Source: Arthrobacter sp. KBS0703 (GTDB lineage: Bacteria > Actinomycetota > Actinomycetes > Actinomycetales > Micrococcaceae). Taken from it: 64,000 bases of DNA. The notes below the pieces were generated by a model. The model saw only the letters and a program-made list of their open reading frames with translations. It ran no database searches and had not been told where the DNA came from. This document shows, one piece after another, positions 36,000-44,808 of the stretch. The stretch spans positions 248,001 to 312,000 of the forward strand of contig NZ_MVDG02000001.1 of NCBI RefSeq assembly GCF_002008315.2. The letters run 5' to 3'. Made by a program: the position numbers and the translations under genes. The stretch's first letter is position 1; every line of letters begins with the position of its first letter.

Positions 36000-36320
36000 C
36001 TAGGCGTGCGGGTCCATGCTTGGGCCGCGCCCGGGAGTGCGCTGCGAGCGCCCGCCGCGGCGGTTCCTGTCCCGCAGGTGATCCAGGAGTGCCTGCTCCG
36101 GATGCCCCGGATTCTCCGCAAGGTGGCGCAGCAGCCGGCGCCGGACGTCGGACCGGGGGTCGGCGGTGGACAAGACACCCTGGATGATGTCCAGCACCTG
36201 TTGATGCAGTTCCGAATCGTCGACGCTGACGGTTGAGGGCTGGAAGAGTTGGCCCCCTCCGGCGTGACCCAGCCGCTCCGGCGGAATGGGTTCGTACAGA
36301 TCACGAAATTCGGTGTGCAT
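36000..36320 (-). CDS. Small protein carrying the helical module of the degenerate-EAL protein
   Basis: 106 residues from ATG 36320, with GAAGGAG seven bases upstream. Residues ~38-85 (HQQVLDIIQGVL ... RRRLLRHLAENPGHPEQALL) match residues ~30-85 of the protein at 21784: QVL-[ED]-I, VL, LL-x2-NP-x2-PE-x-ALL-x-HL. The N-terminus (MHTEFRDLYEPIPPERLG) and a basic Arg-rich C-terminus are unique. It is the last gene of a same-strand series after the two-component system and a small secreted protein. Unknown function; probably a protein-protein contact module. Confidence 0.68.
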   Translation of the reverse strand: MHTEFRDLYEPIPPERLGHAGGGQLFQPSTVSVDDSELHQQVLDIIQGVLSTADPRSDVRRRLLRHLAENPGHPEQALLDHLRDRNRRGGRSQRTPGRGPSMDPHA

Positions 36321-36372
36321 CACGGGCTCCTTCACGAGAGGGGAATCTGATTCAGGCTGCCGCCGTGGGCGC

Positions 36373-36819
36373 TTAGTCATTGCTGCCGCCTCCGGTGCCT
36401 TTGTTTCCGGAGAGACCGCCGTTGTGGTCGGGGACGGTGCCCGACGTCGAGTCGTTGCTGTGCGATGAGTCGTCCGTTGAGGACGTTGAGTCGTCAGTGG
36501 GAGGCACCGCGGGGGAGGTGACCTGCGCCGGTTCCACGCGCTCCACGATGACACCGTCTTCCGGAGTGGCGTCCGGCGCCTCGGCGGCCTTTGTGGCAGG
36601 CGAGGTGGCGGGGCTGAGCGGGCCGGACTTGAGCGTGGGTGAGGTGGCATTGGGCTGGGGAATCGGGACCTGGCCGGGGCGCTTAGAGTCGCGGAGTACC
36701 GGCTCGCGCACTACCACGCCGGAGAATTGGTCAGCCGGTGCCCCGGCGACGGCCTGGGCCCAGACCGAAATGCTGGCAAGCCCGACCAGCGGAATGCTCA
36801 GCAACGACCACTTCTTCAT
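36373..36819 (-). CDS. Small secreted protein, disordered and Ser/Thr/Asp-rich
   Basis: 148 residues from ATG 36819 (GGAAGG upstream). Signal peptide (KKWSLLSIPLVGLASISVWA) and then a low-complexity region: Pro-rich (QVPIPQPNATSPTLKSGPLS), then Ser/Asp/Thr-rich (TDDSTSSTDDSSHSNDSTSG) and Gly-rich at the end. No domain. It lies 88 bp after the response regulator gene on the same strand, so it may be controlled by, or signal to, that two-component system. Confidence 0.6.
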   Translation of the reverse strand: MKKWSLLSIPLVGLASISVWAQAVAGAPADQFSGVVVREPVLRDSKRPGQVPIPQPNATSPTLKSGPLSPATSPATKAAEAPDATPEDGVIVERVEPAQVTSPAVPPTDDSTSSTDDSSHSNDSTSGTVPDHNGGLSGNKGTGGGSND

Positions 36820-36907
36820 CGGCTTGCCTTCCCTCATTGGTGTTTCCACTCTGAGGTGCGAAGGTGAGGCAAGTATTAGACGCGGATGAGAGTCTTCTCA
36901 TGCGCCG

Positions 36908-37741
36908 CTAGACGGCCGCACGCTCCTGGCCGTTGGGGTCGCCGTTGCGGTCTTTGTTGCCGGATACGTCCCCGTACGGGTCACCGGAGCCTTCGGTTTC
37001 CCCGGTTTCGGCGCCCGTTTCAGCATCGGCTTCGCCGCCGGGTTCGGTGCCAGCGTGGGTTTCCGCCTGTGGTGCCGGCGTGCACATGAGGCGGTAGCCC
37101 ACGCCCCTGATGGTCTGGATGCGTTCCGCGCCGAGCTTGTGCCGCAGATACCGGACGTAGACGTCCACGACGTTCGAGGAACCTTCAAAGTGGTAACCCC
37201 ACACGCGGCTGAGGAGCTGCTCGCGGCTCAAAACCCTGCCTGCGTTCTCCATGAAGGTCCGCGCCATGACAAACTCCCGCGCGGACAGGTCGATCACGCG
37301 TCCGCTGATTTCCGCGGTGCGCAGGTTCACGTCCAGGGTCAGGTCTCCGCAGACGAGGGCCGGCGTGGCGGTGATGCCCTGGGTCCCGCGCAGCCGCAGC
37401 TTGACGCGGGAGAGGAGCTCTTCGAACCTGAACGGCTTGGTCATGTAGTCGTCCGCCCCGCCGTCGAGCGCTGCCACCGTGTTTTCCAGGCTGTCTGCCG
37501 CCGTCAGGACGATCACCGGAACCGTGGAGTGCATGGCCCGGAGGTTCCTGAGGACCGACAGGCCGTCCATCCGCGGCATCCCGATATCCAGGATGAGGAG
37601 GTCGAACTCGCCAGAGGTGGCATAGTCCAGCGCCTTCACCCCGTCGAACACCTGGGTGGTGGTGTAACCGGCGGCTGTGAGGCCCTTGGCGAGGAACGCC
37701 GCAATGCGGACCTCGTCGTCGGCGATCAGGATCCGCGTCAC
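36908..37741 (-). CDS. OmpR/PhoB-family response regulator with long acidic tail
   Basis: 277 residues. Receiver with acidic pair at 8-9, phosphoacceptor Asp52 (LLILDIGMPRMDG), Thr80 and Lys102 (TKPFRFEE). Winged helix from ~125 to 225 (LSAREFVMARTFMENAGRVL, VDVYVRYLRHKLG, IRTIRGVGYRL-like end). Unusually, about 50 residues follow, rich in Glu, Asp, Gly and Asn (ETHAGTEPGGEADAETG, GNKDRNGDPNGQE), of low complexity and with no counterpart in typical family members. The ATG overlaps the kinase stop by 4 bp. Confidence 0.92.
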   Translation of the reverse strand: MTRILIADDEVRIAAFLAKGLTAAGYTTTQVFDGVKALDYATSGEFDLLILDIGMPRMDGLSVLRNLRAMHSTVPVIVLTAADSLENTVAALDGGADDYMTKPFRFEELLSRVKLRLRGTQGITATPALVCGDLTLDVNLRTAEISGRVIDLSAREFVMARTFMENAGRVLSREQLLSRVWGYHFEGSSNVVDVYVRYLRHKLGAERIQTIRGVGYRLMCTPAPQAETHAGTEPGGEADAETGAETGETEGSGDPYGDVSGNKDRNGDPNGQERAAV

Positions 37742-39336
37742 GGCTTGCCTCCGGCCTGGGTCAGGATCGTAGCGCCCGACGACGGCCTCCTCACGTGCAA
37801 TTGGACGGCCTTTCCGGCTGTGCTGTCCGCCTCACCGCTGGCTTCTTCGCCGCCGCTGCTGTCGCCGCCTCCGGACGGAATGACCAGCACGAAGCGGCTC
37901 CCCTTGCCCACCTCGGATTCCACCCGGACCGTGCCGCCGTGGGCCTCGGCAATGGCCTTGACGATGGACAGGCCCAGGCCCGAGCCCTCGGTGCCGGCGG
38001 AATTCGTGCCCTTCCCGAACCGCTCGAAGATGCGCTGGTGGTCCTCGGCGGGAATGCCCGCCCCGGTGTCCGCGACCCAGATCTCCAGGTTTTTGGCGAG
38101 GCCGGGCCGCGGGCCGTGCTGAGCGTCGTCGTCGTCGTTCTCCGCCCAAGCAGCCCCCACCGAAATCCGGTCCGTCTCCGACGTGTGCTTCACGGCGTTC
38201 GCCGCGAGCTGCTCGACGGCCTGCGTCAGCCGGCGCCGGTCCGCATGGACCAGGCCTCCGGGCTGGGCATCCAGCTGCCAGCGGCGTTCGCCGAGGACCT
38301 TGACGCGGTTCAGCGCGGCTACCAGGAAGACGTCGGTTTCGATCCAATCCGGGGAAATGAAGTCTGGACGGCCGCTGCGGGCCAGGATCAGCAGGTCATC
38401 CACGAGCTCCTGCATCCGGTCCAGCTCGTCCAGGAGCAAATCCCGTGTCTGGTCGACGTCAGCCGGATCGCCGGCGCGGAGCAGTTCCAGGTAGCCGCGG
38501 ATGATGGTCATGGGTGTCCGGAGTTCGTGGCTGACATCGTGGACGAAGCGGCGCTGGTTCTCGAAGCCGGACTCCAGCCGCTCCAGCATGTGGTTGAAGT
38601 TCATGGCCAGCTGGGCGACGTCGTCCGTGCTGGCCGGCACCTCGACGCGCTTGGTGAGGTCCTCGAACGTGGTGCCTTGGGTCGCCTCCCGCAGCCGCCG
38701 GACAGGACTCAGCAGCCGTCCGGTGACCAGGTACCCCACCACGCCCGCCAGCGCCAGCGTTGCCAACGACGCAAGGCCGTAGATCCACATGGACTGGATG
38801 ATTTCTTGGCGCTGTGCACCGATCTCGTTGGAGACCACCATCAGCCCCTGGTCGGGGCGGCCCTTCACCGAGACGGACGTGATGGCGAGCCTGACCTGCC
38901 TGCCGTCAATCTGCGTGTCCCTCAGGACCGTCTGGCCGGGAACCCGCCACTCCCAGACGCGCTGGATGACCGGCTGCGAATTCAGCTTGGTGGGCTGCTT
39001 CCCGATGGGCAGGATGATGCTGCCGCCGCGGACCATGGTCATGACGGACTCGGAGCCACCGGGCGACCCGCCCCGCAGGTAGGTGGTGAACAGCTCCTCC
39101 AGAGAGGAGTATGCCGCACCGCCGGTGTTCGGCCGGCCCCGCTGCGCCAGACGGTCCAGGTTCTTGCTGGGCATCTGGAGTTCCTGGTTGACGTGCTCAT
39201 TGAGGTTTTTAAGCTGCGCGGCGTGGGTGAATGCGCCCGAGACGAAAAGCCCTACGGCCATGAACACCAGCAGTGTCGCCAGCACCCGGAACCGGACGGA
39301 GTGGACCTCCGCCCGCAGCGCGCTGGCCGGGTTCAT
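37738..39336 (-). CDS. Sensor histidine kinase of the OmpR-type pair
   Basis: 532 residues from ATG 39336; ATG 39429 in frame is also possible and neither has a strong ribosome site. Helix 1 (FRVLATLLVFMAVGLFVSGA), an extracytoplasmic sensor of about 140 residues, helix 2 (YGLASLATLALAGVVGYLV), HAMP, then HisKA with His270 in HDVSHELRTPMT. The ATPase has N-box LAANAVKHT, G1 DTGAGI and G2 GSGLGLSIV. A low-complexity insert (NDDDDAQHG) sits in the ATPase domain. Classic membrane sensor; signal unknown. Confidence 0.92.
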   Translation of the reverse strand: MNPASALRAEVHSVRFRVLATLLVFMAVGLFVSGAFTHAAQLKNLNEHVNQELQMPSKNLDRLAQRGRPNTGGAAYSSLEELFTTYLRGGSPGGSESVMTMVRGGSIILPIGKQPTKLNSQPVIQRVWEWRVPGQTVLRDTQIDGRQVRLAITSVSVKGRPDQGLMVVSNEIGAQRQEIIQSMWIYGLASLATLALAGVVGYLVTGRLLSPVRRLREATQGTTFEDLTKRVEVPASTDDVAQLAMNFNHMLERLESGFENQRRFVHDVSHELRTPMTIIRGYLELLRAGDPADVDQTRDLLLDELDRMQELVDDLLILARSGRPDFISPDWIETDVFLVAALNRVKVLGERRWQLDAQPGGLVHADRRRLTQAVEQLAANAVKHTSETDRISVGAAWAENDDDDAQHGPRPGLAKNLEIWVADTGAGIPAEDHQRIFERFGKGTNSAGTEGSGLGLSIVKAIAEAHGGTVRVESEVGKGSRFVLVIPSGGGDSSGGEEASGEADSTAGKAVQLHVRRPSSGATILTQAGGKP

Positions 39337-39869
39337 TGTTCTGCCTGTGGACGTCGACGGAGTGCCGGCGGGGCCACCTGTGCGGGTATCTGCCGCCGGA
39401 TTACCTGCGGGTAGGTTAACGCCGAACATGAAATTGCCCGTTCGGCAAAAAATCTTTGGCCGCGGAAGTCGCCCGGAACGCCCCTCAACGCCGGGTACTC
39501 GGAATACTTGGTTGTACCCGCCACGGCCATGGTCCGTGTCATTGGATCACCCATTTCATGGTTATTTGGCGGTCCTCCGGGGGCGAGGATCGCCGTACCA
39601 CCGCTGGAACTGCGGTAATACGAAACTAGCCCCGTGTTCTTGGGAAAAACTTGGTGTTTCTGCACCCCCAACGGGTGCCAAACCCCAAGTACTTAGGGTC
39701 GCGCCGGGGCGCCAAAGACAGGTGCTCGCACCAGGACGCAAAAGCATCCAAGTAGTCCCCTCAGCAAAAATCGAGTACTCGCTACTCGTGCCCCTACTTG
39801 GCCGAGTGACAAGTATGAGGACAAGCCATTCATGGGGAATGCAGTTCATGGGGATAGTAGGTGCACAAG
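39337..39869. promoter_or_regulatory. Divergent control region with repeated CAAGTA/TACTTG hexamers
   Basis: The gap between the kinase (minus) and the SARP-REC-LuxR regulator (plus) is less GC-rich than the window. CAAGTA or its complement occurs at 39505, 39686, 39749, 39795 and 39810. The last two form an inverted repeat TACTTG-N9-CAAGTA. There are also palindromes GGGTAC-N15-GTACCC (39493-39519), AAGTACTT (39687) and CGAGTACTCG (39772-39781). These may be binding sites for the regulator encoded next door. Confidence 0.55.
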
Positions 39870-41441
39870 ATGGTTCAGACAGTTGCAGAGGACACTCGCT
39901 GGTCGGGTCGGGCACGCGAAGACGAGTACCCGCCGACTTTGGAGGGTGGGCAGTCAGCACGGCTGGCCATCAACATCCTGGGTCCGCTCCGGGTCCGCCG
40001 CGGCAACGCGGTCATCGGGTCCCATGAGCTGGGCGGTCCCAAACCCCGGCAGGTGCTCGAGATCCTGTTGCTCAAGCTGGGCACACCGGTCTCCAAGAAC
40101 CACCTGATCGACGTCCTGTGGAACGGGCAGCCTCCGGCCGAGGCCCTGTCCACCCTCGAAAGCTACGTCAGCGTCCTCCGCCGCCACCTGCAGCCGGGCT
40201 CCGGCAAGGGCGGCGCGCTCCGCACGGTCACCGGCGGCTACATGATTGACCGCACCATGGTTGACCTTGACCTGGACCGGTTCGATGACCTCCTGAAGCA
40301 GGCCGGGCACGCCAACCCGGAGGAGTCCTTCCGGCTCTTGGAGAAGGCACTGGAGATCGCCTCGGTGCCGCTGCTCGGCGATGAGCTCCTGGCCGGCTGG
40401 GCGGAAGAGGAACGCGGACTGCACTCGGCCCGTGTTGCCAGCATCAAGGCCCGTGCCGCCGAAGCTGCCGTCACCGTGGGGCAGCCCGAACGCGCCGTGG
40501 CCCTGGCCAGCGAACTGCTGCTGGACGATCCCATCAACGAGCGGGCCTGGACCGCACTGGTCCTGGGTCTGGAGGAATCCGGCCAGTACATGGAAGCGCT
40601 GCGGGCCTACGGCCGCTGCCGCCGGGTCATGGACCAGGAGATCGGTTGCTTGCCGGGACGTGCCCTCCGCGATGCCCATGCCAGGCTGCTGCAGGCCACC
40701 GCCGCCAGCGAAGCCGACACTTCTGAGATGTCCGACGGCGACTCGCCGCTGCCGGCGCTGTCCGTGCAGAGCACCCGGGAAATCAGCATCCTGACCATCG
40801 ACGACCACAGCACGTTCACCGAGCTGCTGACCGCCGCCCTGGACCGCGAGCCGGACCTCCGGAGCGTGGCCTCGGCCACCACCGCCAAGAGCGGCGTGGA
40901 GCAGAGCATGGCGCTCAAGCCCGACGTCGTCATCATGGACTACCACCTGCCCGACGGCGACGGCCTCACCGCCGCTGCCCGCATCCTGGCCGATGCACCG
41001 GACACCCGGATCGTGATGCTGACCGGCGACCCGACCCCGGAGGCGCTGCGGACCGCGGCATCGATGGGCATCTGCGCCTTCCTGCCCAAGGGCGGCTCGC
41101 TGTCCACGCTGCTGGATACGCTCCGGTATGCGCGGGCCGGGAACATGGTGGTCCACCCGTCCCTCGTGGCCCAGCTGGGCATGAGCACGCCAAAGCCGGC
41201 TCCGGCCGTTCGGACCATGGAACCGGGCGGACCCGTGCTGACGCCGCGCGAGCTCGATGTGCTTCGGCTGATGGCGGGCGGTCACGGCTCCAAGGAAGTG
41301 GCCAGCAAGCTGGACATCTCCCTTAACACCTGCCGCGGCTACGTGAAGGCAATCTTCGCCAAGCTGGGCACCCATTCGCAGCTGGAATCGGTAATGGAAG
41401 CGTCACGGCGCGGCATGCTTGAGCAGCCGTCCCATGGCTAG
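39870..41441 (+). CDS. SARP-type regulator fused to a receiver and a LuxR helix-turn-helix
   Basis: 523 residues (ATG 39870; GTG 39861 possible). Residues ~32-125 are a winged helix of the SARP/OmpR type (INILGPLRVRRGNAVIGSHE ... KPRQVLEILLLKLGTPVSKN). ~132-280 are the BTAD helical repeats (DRFDDLLKQAG, ERAWTALVLGLEESGQYMEA). ~305-425 are a receiver with D311-D312, phosphoacceptor Asp357 (VVIMDYHLPDGDG), Thr385 and Lys407. ~456-515 are a LuxR/NarL helix-turn-helix (LTPRELDVLRLMAGGHGSKE). So it has two DNA-binding domains and one phosphorylation site. Its stop overlaps the kinase start by 8 bp. Confidence 0.9.
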   Translation: MVQTVAEDTRWSGRAREDEYPPTLEGGQSARLAINILGPLRVRRGNAVIGSHELGGPKPRQVLEILLLKLGTPVSKNHLIDVLWNGQPPAEALSTLESYVSVLRRHLQPGSGKGGALRTVTGGYMIDRTMVDLDLDRFDDLLKQAGHANPEESFRLLEKALEIASVPLLGDELLAGWAEEERGLHSARVASIKARAAEAAVTVGQPERAVALASELLLDDPINERAWTALVLGLEESGQYMEALRAYGRCRRVMDQEIGCLPGRALRDAHARLLQATAASEADTSEMSDGDSPLPALSVQSTREISILTIDDHSTFTELLTAALDREPDLRSVASATTAKSGVEQSMALKPDVVIMDYHLPDGDGLTAAARILADAPDTRIVMLTGDPTPEALRTAASMGICAFLPKGGSLSTLLDTLRYARAGNMVVHPSLVAQLGMSTPKPAPAVRTMEPGGPVLTPRELDVLRLMAGGHGSKEVASKLDISLNTCRGYVKAIFAKLGTHSQLESVMEASRRGMLEQPSHG

Positions 41442-42810
41442 GCCGTCCCTTCGAAGGCCTGCCCTGTTCCATCCGTTTGAATCGCCGGCGTCCGAGAATT
41501 CCGAGGTCTTCAAGGCCGTCCGGCGGTTCCTGCTCATGGGCCTGGTTGCCCTCGTCATCGTCACCACTCCGGTGGCCTTCTGGATCTGGTCCGAGGCCGA
41601 AAGCCACGCCCTGCAGAACTCGAAGGACGCCACCGACCACCTGGCGAACAACGTCGTGGGGCCGCTGCTGGACGAGGAAGTCCTCTCGGGGAACCCGACG
41701 GCGGTGGAGCGCCTTGACGAACGTCTGCGTCCTTGGATGGGGGAAACCTCGGTTTTCGAGATCCGGCTGTGGGACAAGGACGGGCGCATTGTGTACTCGG
41801 ACGACCCGAAGCTGATCGGCAAAAAGTTCGAACTTCCGCATGAGGCCACGGAGGTGCTGGCTGGAGGTCACGTGCCGGCCAACCTTGAGGTGCAGAAGGA
41901 CGAGGTGAACACGCCCGATGCGGCCCAGCAGGAGCTGGTGGAGGTCTATGTGCCCGTCACCGCCCCGGACGGCAAGCGGCTGGTGTTCGAGGCCTACTAT
42001 GACGACGACGGAGTCCGGGAAGAGCAGGCCTCGGTCCTGTTCGGCATGGCACCGCCGTTCCTCCTGGCCCTGGGCGTGCTGCAGCTGGCACAGCTTTTCC
42101 CGGCTGTACGGCTGGCCCGAAGGATTCAGGCGTACGAGGCGGCACGGAGCCGCCTGCTCCGCCGGGCCATCGAGGCCTCGGAGCTGGAGCGCCAGCGCAT
42201 TGCCCGGGATCTTCACGATGAAGTGATCCAGGACCTTTCGGGCCTGTCCTACGTGCTGGAATCCGAGGAACGCCACGGCCCCGCGCCGCAGCGTGCGCTC
42301 TTCGCCGACGCCCGTAGGATCCTGCAGGACAACGTCCGCAGCCTCCGGGCGATGACCACCGAACTGTATCCGCCGGACCTCAACAGGCTGGGGCTCAGCC
42401 GGGCACTGGCGAGGCTGGGCGATCCGCTGGAGGAACGCGGCATCAGCCTCGAACTCGAGCTGCCGCCCAAGTGCGAGCTGGACAGGGACCGTGCCGCCCT
42501 GTTCTACCGCGTGGCACGGGAGGCCCTGGCCAATACGGCCAAGCATTCCAAGGCGGCCACAGCCCAGCTCCGGCTCACCCAGGACGGCAACCGCGCCGAA
42601 ATCCGCATCCACGATGACGGCTGCGGTTTCGACCAGAGCCTCGGGTCGCCGGAAGGCCACTTCGGCCTGCGCATCATGCAGGACACTATCGGCGAGGCCG
42701 GCGGTACACTTCAGGTAATGTCCGCTCCCGGGCGAGGGACCACAGTGATCGCCCGATTCGGTGCAGAAATGGATGCTGTCCTGCGGGACGTGCCGCAGCC
42801 GGTGCCTTAG
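41434..42810 (+). CDS. NarL-type (HisKA_3) sensor histidine kinase paired with the SARP fusion
   Basis: 458 residues from ATG 41434, overlapping the regulator gene by 8 bp. Helix 1 (FLLMGLVALVIVTTPVAFWI), an extracytoplasmic sensor of about 145 residues with a PAS/dCache-like pattern (VFEIRLWDKDGRIVYSDDP; VEVYVPVTAPDGKRLVFEAY), helix 2, then HisKA_3 with His261 in ERQRIARDLHDEV. The ATPase has REALANTAKHSKA, DDGCGFD and GHFGLRIM. It presumably phosphorylates Asp357 of the fusion regulator. Confidence 0.92.
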   Translation: MARPSLRRPALFHPFESPASENSEVFKAVRRFLLMGLVALVIVTTPVAFWIWSEAESHALQNSKDATDHLANNVVGPLLDEEVLSGNPTAVERLDERLRPWMGETSVFEIRLWDKDGRIVYSDDPKLIGKKFELPHEATEVLAGGHVPANLEVQKDEVNTPDAAQQELVEVYVPVTAPDGKRLVFEAYYDDDGVREEQASVLFGMAPPFLLALGVLQLAQLFPAVRLARRIQAYEAARSRLLRRAIEASELERQRIARDLHDEVIQDLSGLSYVLESEERHGPAPQRALFADARRILQDNVRSLRAMTTELYPPDLNRLGLSRALARLGDPLEERGISLELELPPKCELDRDRAALFYRVAREALANTAKHSKAATAQLRLTQDGNRAEIRIHDDGCGFDQSLGSPEGHFGLRIMQDTIGEAGGTLQVMSAPGRGTTVIARFGAEMDAVLRDVPQPVP

Positions 42811-42897
42811 CGCCGGCCCATAAGCCGCCGACCTCTCCAATGGCGTGGGGGCCGGCGTAAAACCCGGCGTGGGGGCCGCACAGAAAGAGTTCCCTTG

Positions 42898-43557
42898 ATG
42901 ACCCCGAACGCATCCGAAGGGCCGGCCGGGCTGCAGCACACGCGGTTCGCGCGCGCTTACGCACGGGCCGTCGTCGGCATGAACCGCCGCGGAGGCACCG
43001 AGCACCGGCGCCGGCTGCTGTCCGGCCTGCGCGGGAGCGTCATCGAAATCGGTGCGGGGGAGGGGTCATCGTTCGGGCTGTACCCGGGAACCGTGACCGG
43101 CGTCCTGGCCATCGAGCCCAACGACTACCTGAGGACCCTGGCCCGGCGGCGGGCCGAATCGGCTCCCGTGCCTGTTGTCCTGGTGGCCGGAGTGGCGGAG
43201 CAGATCCCGGCTCCCGATGCGGGCGCGGATGCCGTGGTCACCAGCCTGGTCCTGTGCAGCGTCGCGGACCAGGCCAGGGTGCTGGCGGAAATCCGCCGGG
43301 TGCTGCGTCCGGGCGGAACGCTCGCCTACTACGAGCACGTCCGATCCGGGAACCCGGTCCTGGCCGCGGCCGAGGACCTGCTGACCCCGGCCTGGCAGCG
43401 GGTTGCGGGCGGCTGCCACCCCAACCGGGACACGCTGGAAGCTATCACCGCCGCCGGTTTCCGTGTCCTGGACAACGAGCGCTTCGGGTTTGGAGGCCAT
43501 CCGCTGGCGCCGAGGGTTGCCCACATATTGGGCCACGCGACGAGCCCGGCCCGCTGA
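42898..43557 (+). CDS. SAM-dependent methyltransferase (Methyltransf_11)
   Basis: 219 residues, ATG 42898. SAM motif VIEIGAGEGSSFGLYPG, acidic residue in LAIEPNDYL, GADAVVTSLVLCSVADQA and LRPGGTLAYYEHVRS. The YYEHVRSGNP signature and the C-terminal HPNRDTLEAITAAGF resemble the phospholipid- or arsenite-methyltransferase-like METTL7 group of small enzymes. Lies between the kinase and menC on the same strand; substrate unknown. Confidence 0.8.
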   Translation: MTPNASEGPAGLQHTRFARAYARAVVGMNRRGGTEHRRRLLSGLRGSVIEIGAGEGSSFGLYPGTVTGVLAIEPNDYLRTLARRRAESAPVPVVLVAGVAEQIPAPDAGADAVVTSLVLCSVADQARVLAEIRRVLRPGGTLAYYEHVRSGNPVLAAAEDLLTPAWQRVAGGCHPNRDTLEAITAAGFRVLDNERFGFGGHPLAPRVAHILGHATSPAR

Positions 43558-43687
43558 GGGCTGTGCGCCGTGAGGGCGGCTGCTCGTTGACGGCGGCCTG
43601 GGGCGCCTGCACCGGTTCCTTGGCTGGGCTGTCCAATAGCCGCATTGGCGCTGAGTGACCGTCCGGACCCACCGGTACAGTGACATC

Positions 43688-44740
43688 ATGCCTGCCGCTT
43701 CGCCTTCCGGGGCCTCCAAGCTCCCGCAGTCCCAAGCTTCTCCGCTGCTGCCCCTAAGCGCGATGCCGCCGCTTGAGGAACTGCTCGACGGCGCCCGCGT
43801 GGTGGCGCTGCCCATGCGGGTGAAGTTCCGCGGCATCCTTGAGCGGGAAACGCTGCTGCTGCGCGGGCCCGTGGGCTGGGGCGAGTTCGGTGCCTTCCCC
43901 GAATACGGCGATGCCGAGGCCTCCCGCTGGCTCGCGTCGGCCATCGAAGCGGGCTGGCACGGCTTCCCTGAGCCGCTGCGGGCCAGCATCCCGGTCAATG
44001 CCACGGTGCCGGCCGTTCCAGCCGAGCGGGTGCCGGAAATCCTGGCCCGGTTCGGCCGCGTGGACGCGGTCAAGATCAAGGTTGCCGAACCCGGCCAGTC
44101 CCTCGACGACGACGCCGCCCGGGTTGCCGCCGTCCGGAACGAGCTGCCGGAGGCTGCCATCCGCGTGGATGCCAACGGGGGCTGGGACGTGCCGGCGGCG
44201 GTGGACGCCCTGACCCGGCTCGCCGCCGCCGGGCTGGAATACGCGGAGCAGCCCGTGCCGGACATCGAGGGCCTGGCGGAAGTCCGGCGCCGGCTCCGCG
44301 CGGACGGCGTGCCCGTGCTGATCGCCGCCGATGAAAGCGTGCGCAAGGAGGAGGATCCCCTGAAGGTGGCCCGCGCCGGCGCCGCCGACCTGATCGTGGT
44401 GAAGGTGGCACCGCTGGGGGGAGTGCGGCGCGCCCTGGAAATCGTGGCGCAGGCAGGGATGCCCGCCGTCGTGAGTTCCGCGCTGGATACCTCGGTGGGG
44501 ATCCGCGCAGGGCTGGCGCTCGCAGCGGCGCTGCCGGAACTGCCTTACGCCTGCGGACTGGGGACGGTCTCGCTGCTCGCCGCGGACGTCACCACCGATT
44601 CACTGGTGGCCGACGACGGCGCCATCCGCCTTCGCGATGTGGCCGCCGACGACGGGCTGCTTGAGCAGTATGCCGCTGCTCCCGAACGGAGGGAATGGTG
44701 GCTCGCGCGGCTGGCCCGGGCCTACGCCGAGCTTGCGTGA
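43688..44740 (+). CDS. menC: o-Succinylbenzoate synthase
   Basis: 350 residues from ATG 43688. Enolase-superfamily barrel: second Lys of VKIKV, metal ligands in RVDANGGWD (Asp), EYAEQPVPD (Glu) and IAADESV (Asp), and Lys of VVKVAPLGG. Short actinobacterial MenC type, with GWGEFGAFPEY near the start. It dehydrates SHCHC to o-succinylbenzoate in menaquinone synthesis. Other pathway genes follow (menD, menF, menG). Confidence 0.9.
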   Translation: MPAASPSGASKLPQSQASPLLPLSAMPPLEELLDGARVVALPMRVKFRGILERETLLLRGPVGWGEFGAFPEYGDAEASRWLASAIEAGWHGFPEPLRASIPVNATVPAVPAERVPEILARFGRVDAVKIKVAEPGQSLDDDAARVAAVRNELPEAAIRVDANGGWDVPAAVDALTRLAAAGLEYAEQPVPDIEGLAEVRRRLRADGVPVLIAADESVRKEEDPLKVARAGAADLIVVKVAPLGGVRRALEIVAQAGMPAVVSSALDTSVGIRAGLALAAALPELPYACGLGTVSLLAADVTTDSLVADDGAIRLRDVAADDGLLEQYAAAPERREWWLARLARAYAELA

Positions 44741-44775
44741 CGCCAGGTCCGGGCGGCATCGTTCGGGCCATTGAT

Positions 44776-44808
44776 GTTCACCAGCGCTTAACCAGAGTGT
44801 CCTCTCAT
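44776..44808 (+). promoter_or_regulatory. Candidate PHO box upstream of phoX
   Basis: Three consecutive 11-base units, GTTCACCAGCG, CTTAACCAGAG and TGTCCTCTCAT, resemble the direct-repeat units bound by actinobacterial PhoP. The first two fit best. They lie about 95-125 bp before the PhoX start. A 13-base direct repeat GACCGCATCTCAC (44837 and 44868) lies between the box and the gene. Confidence 0.5.
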
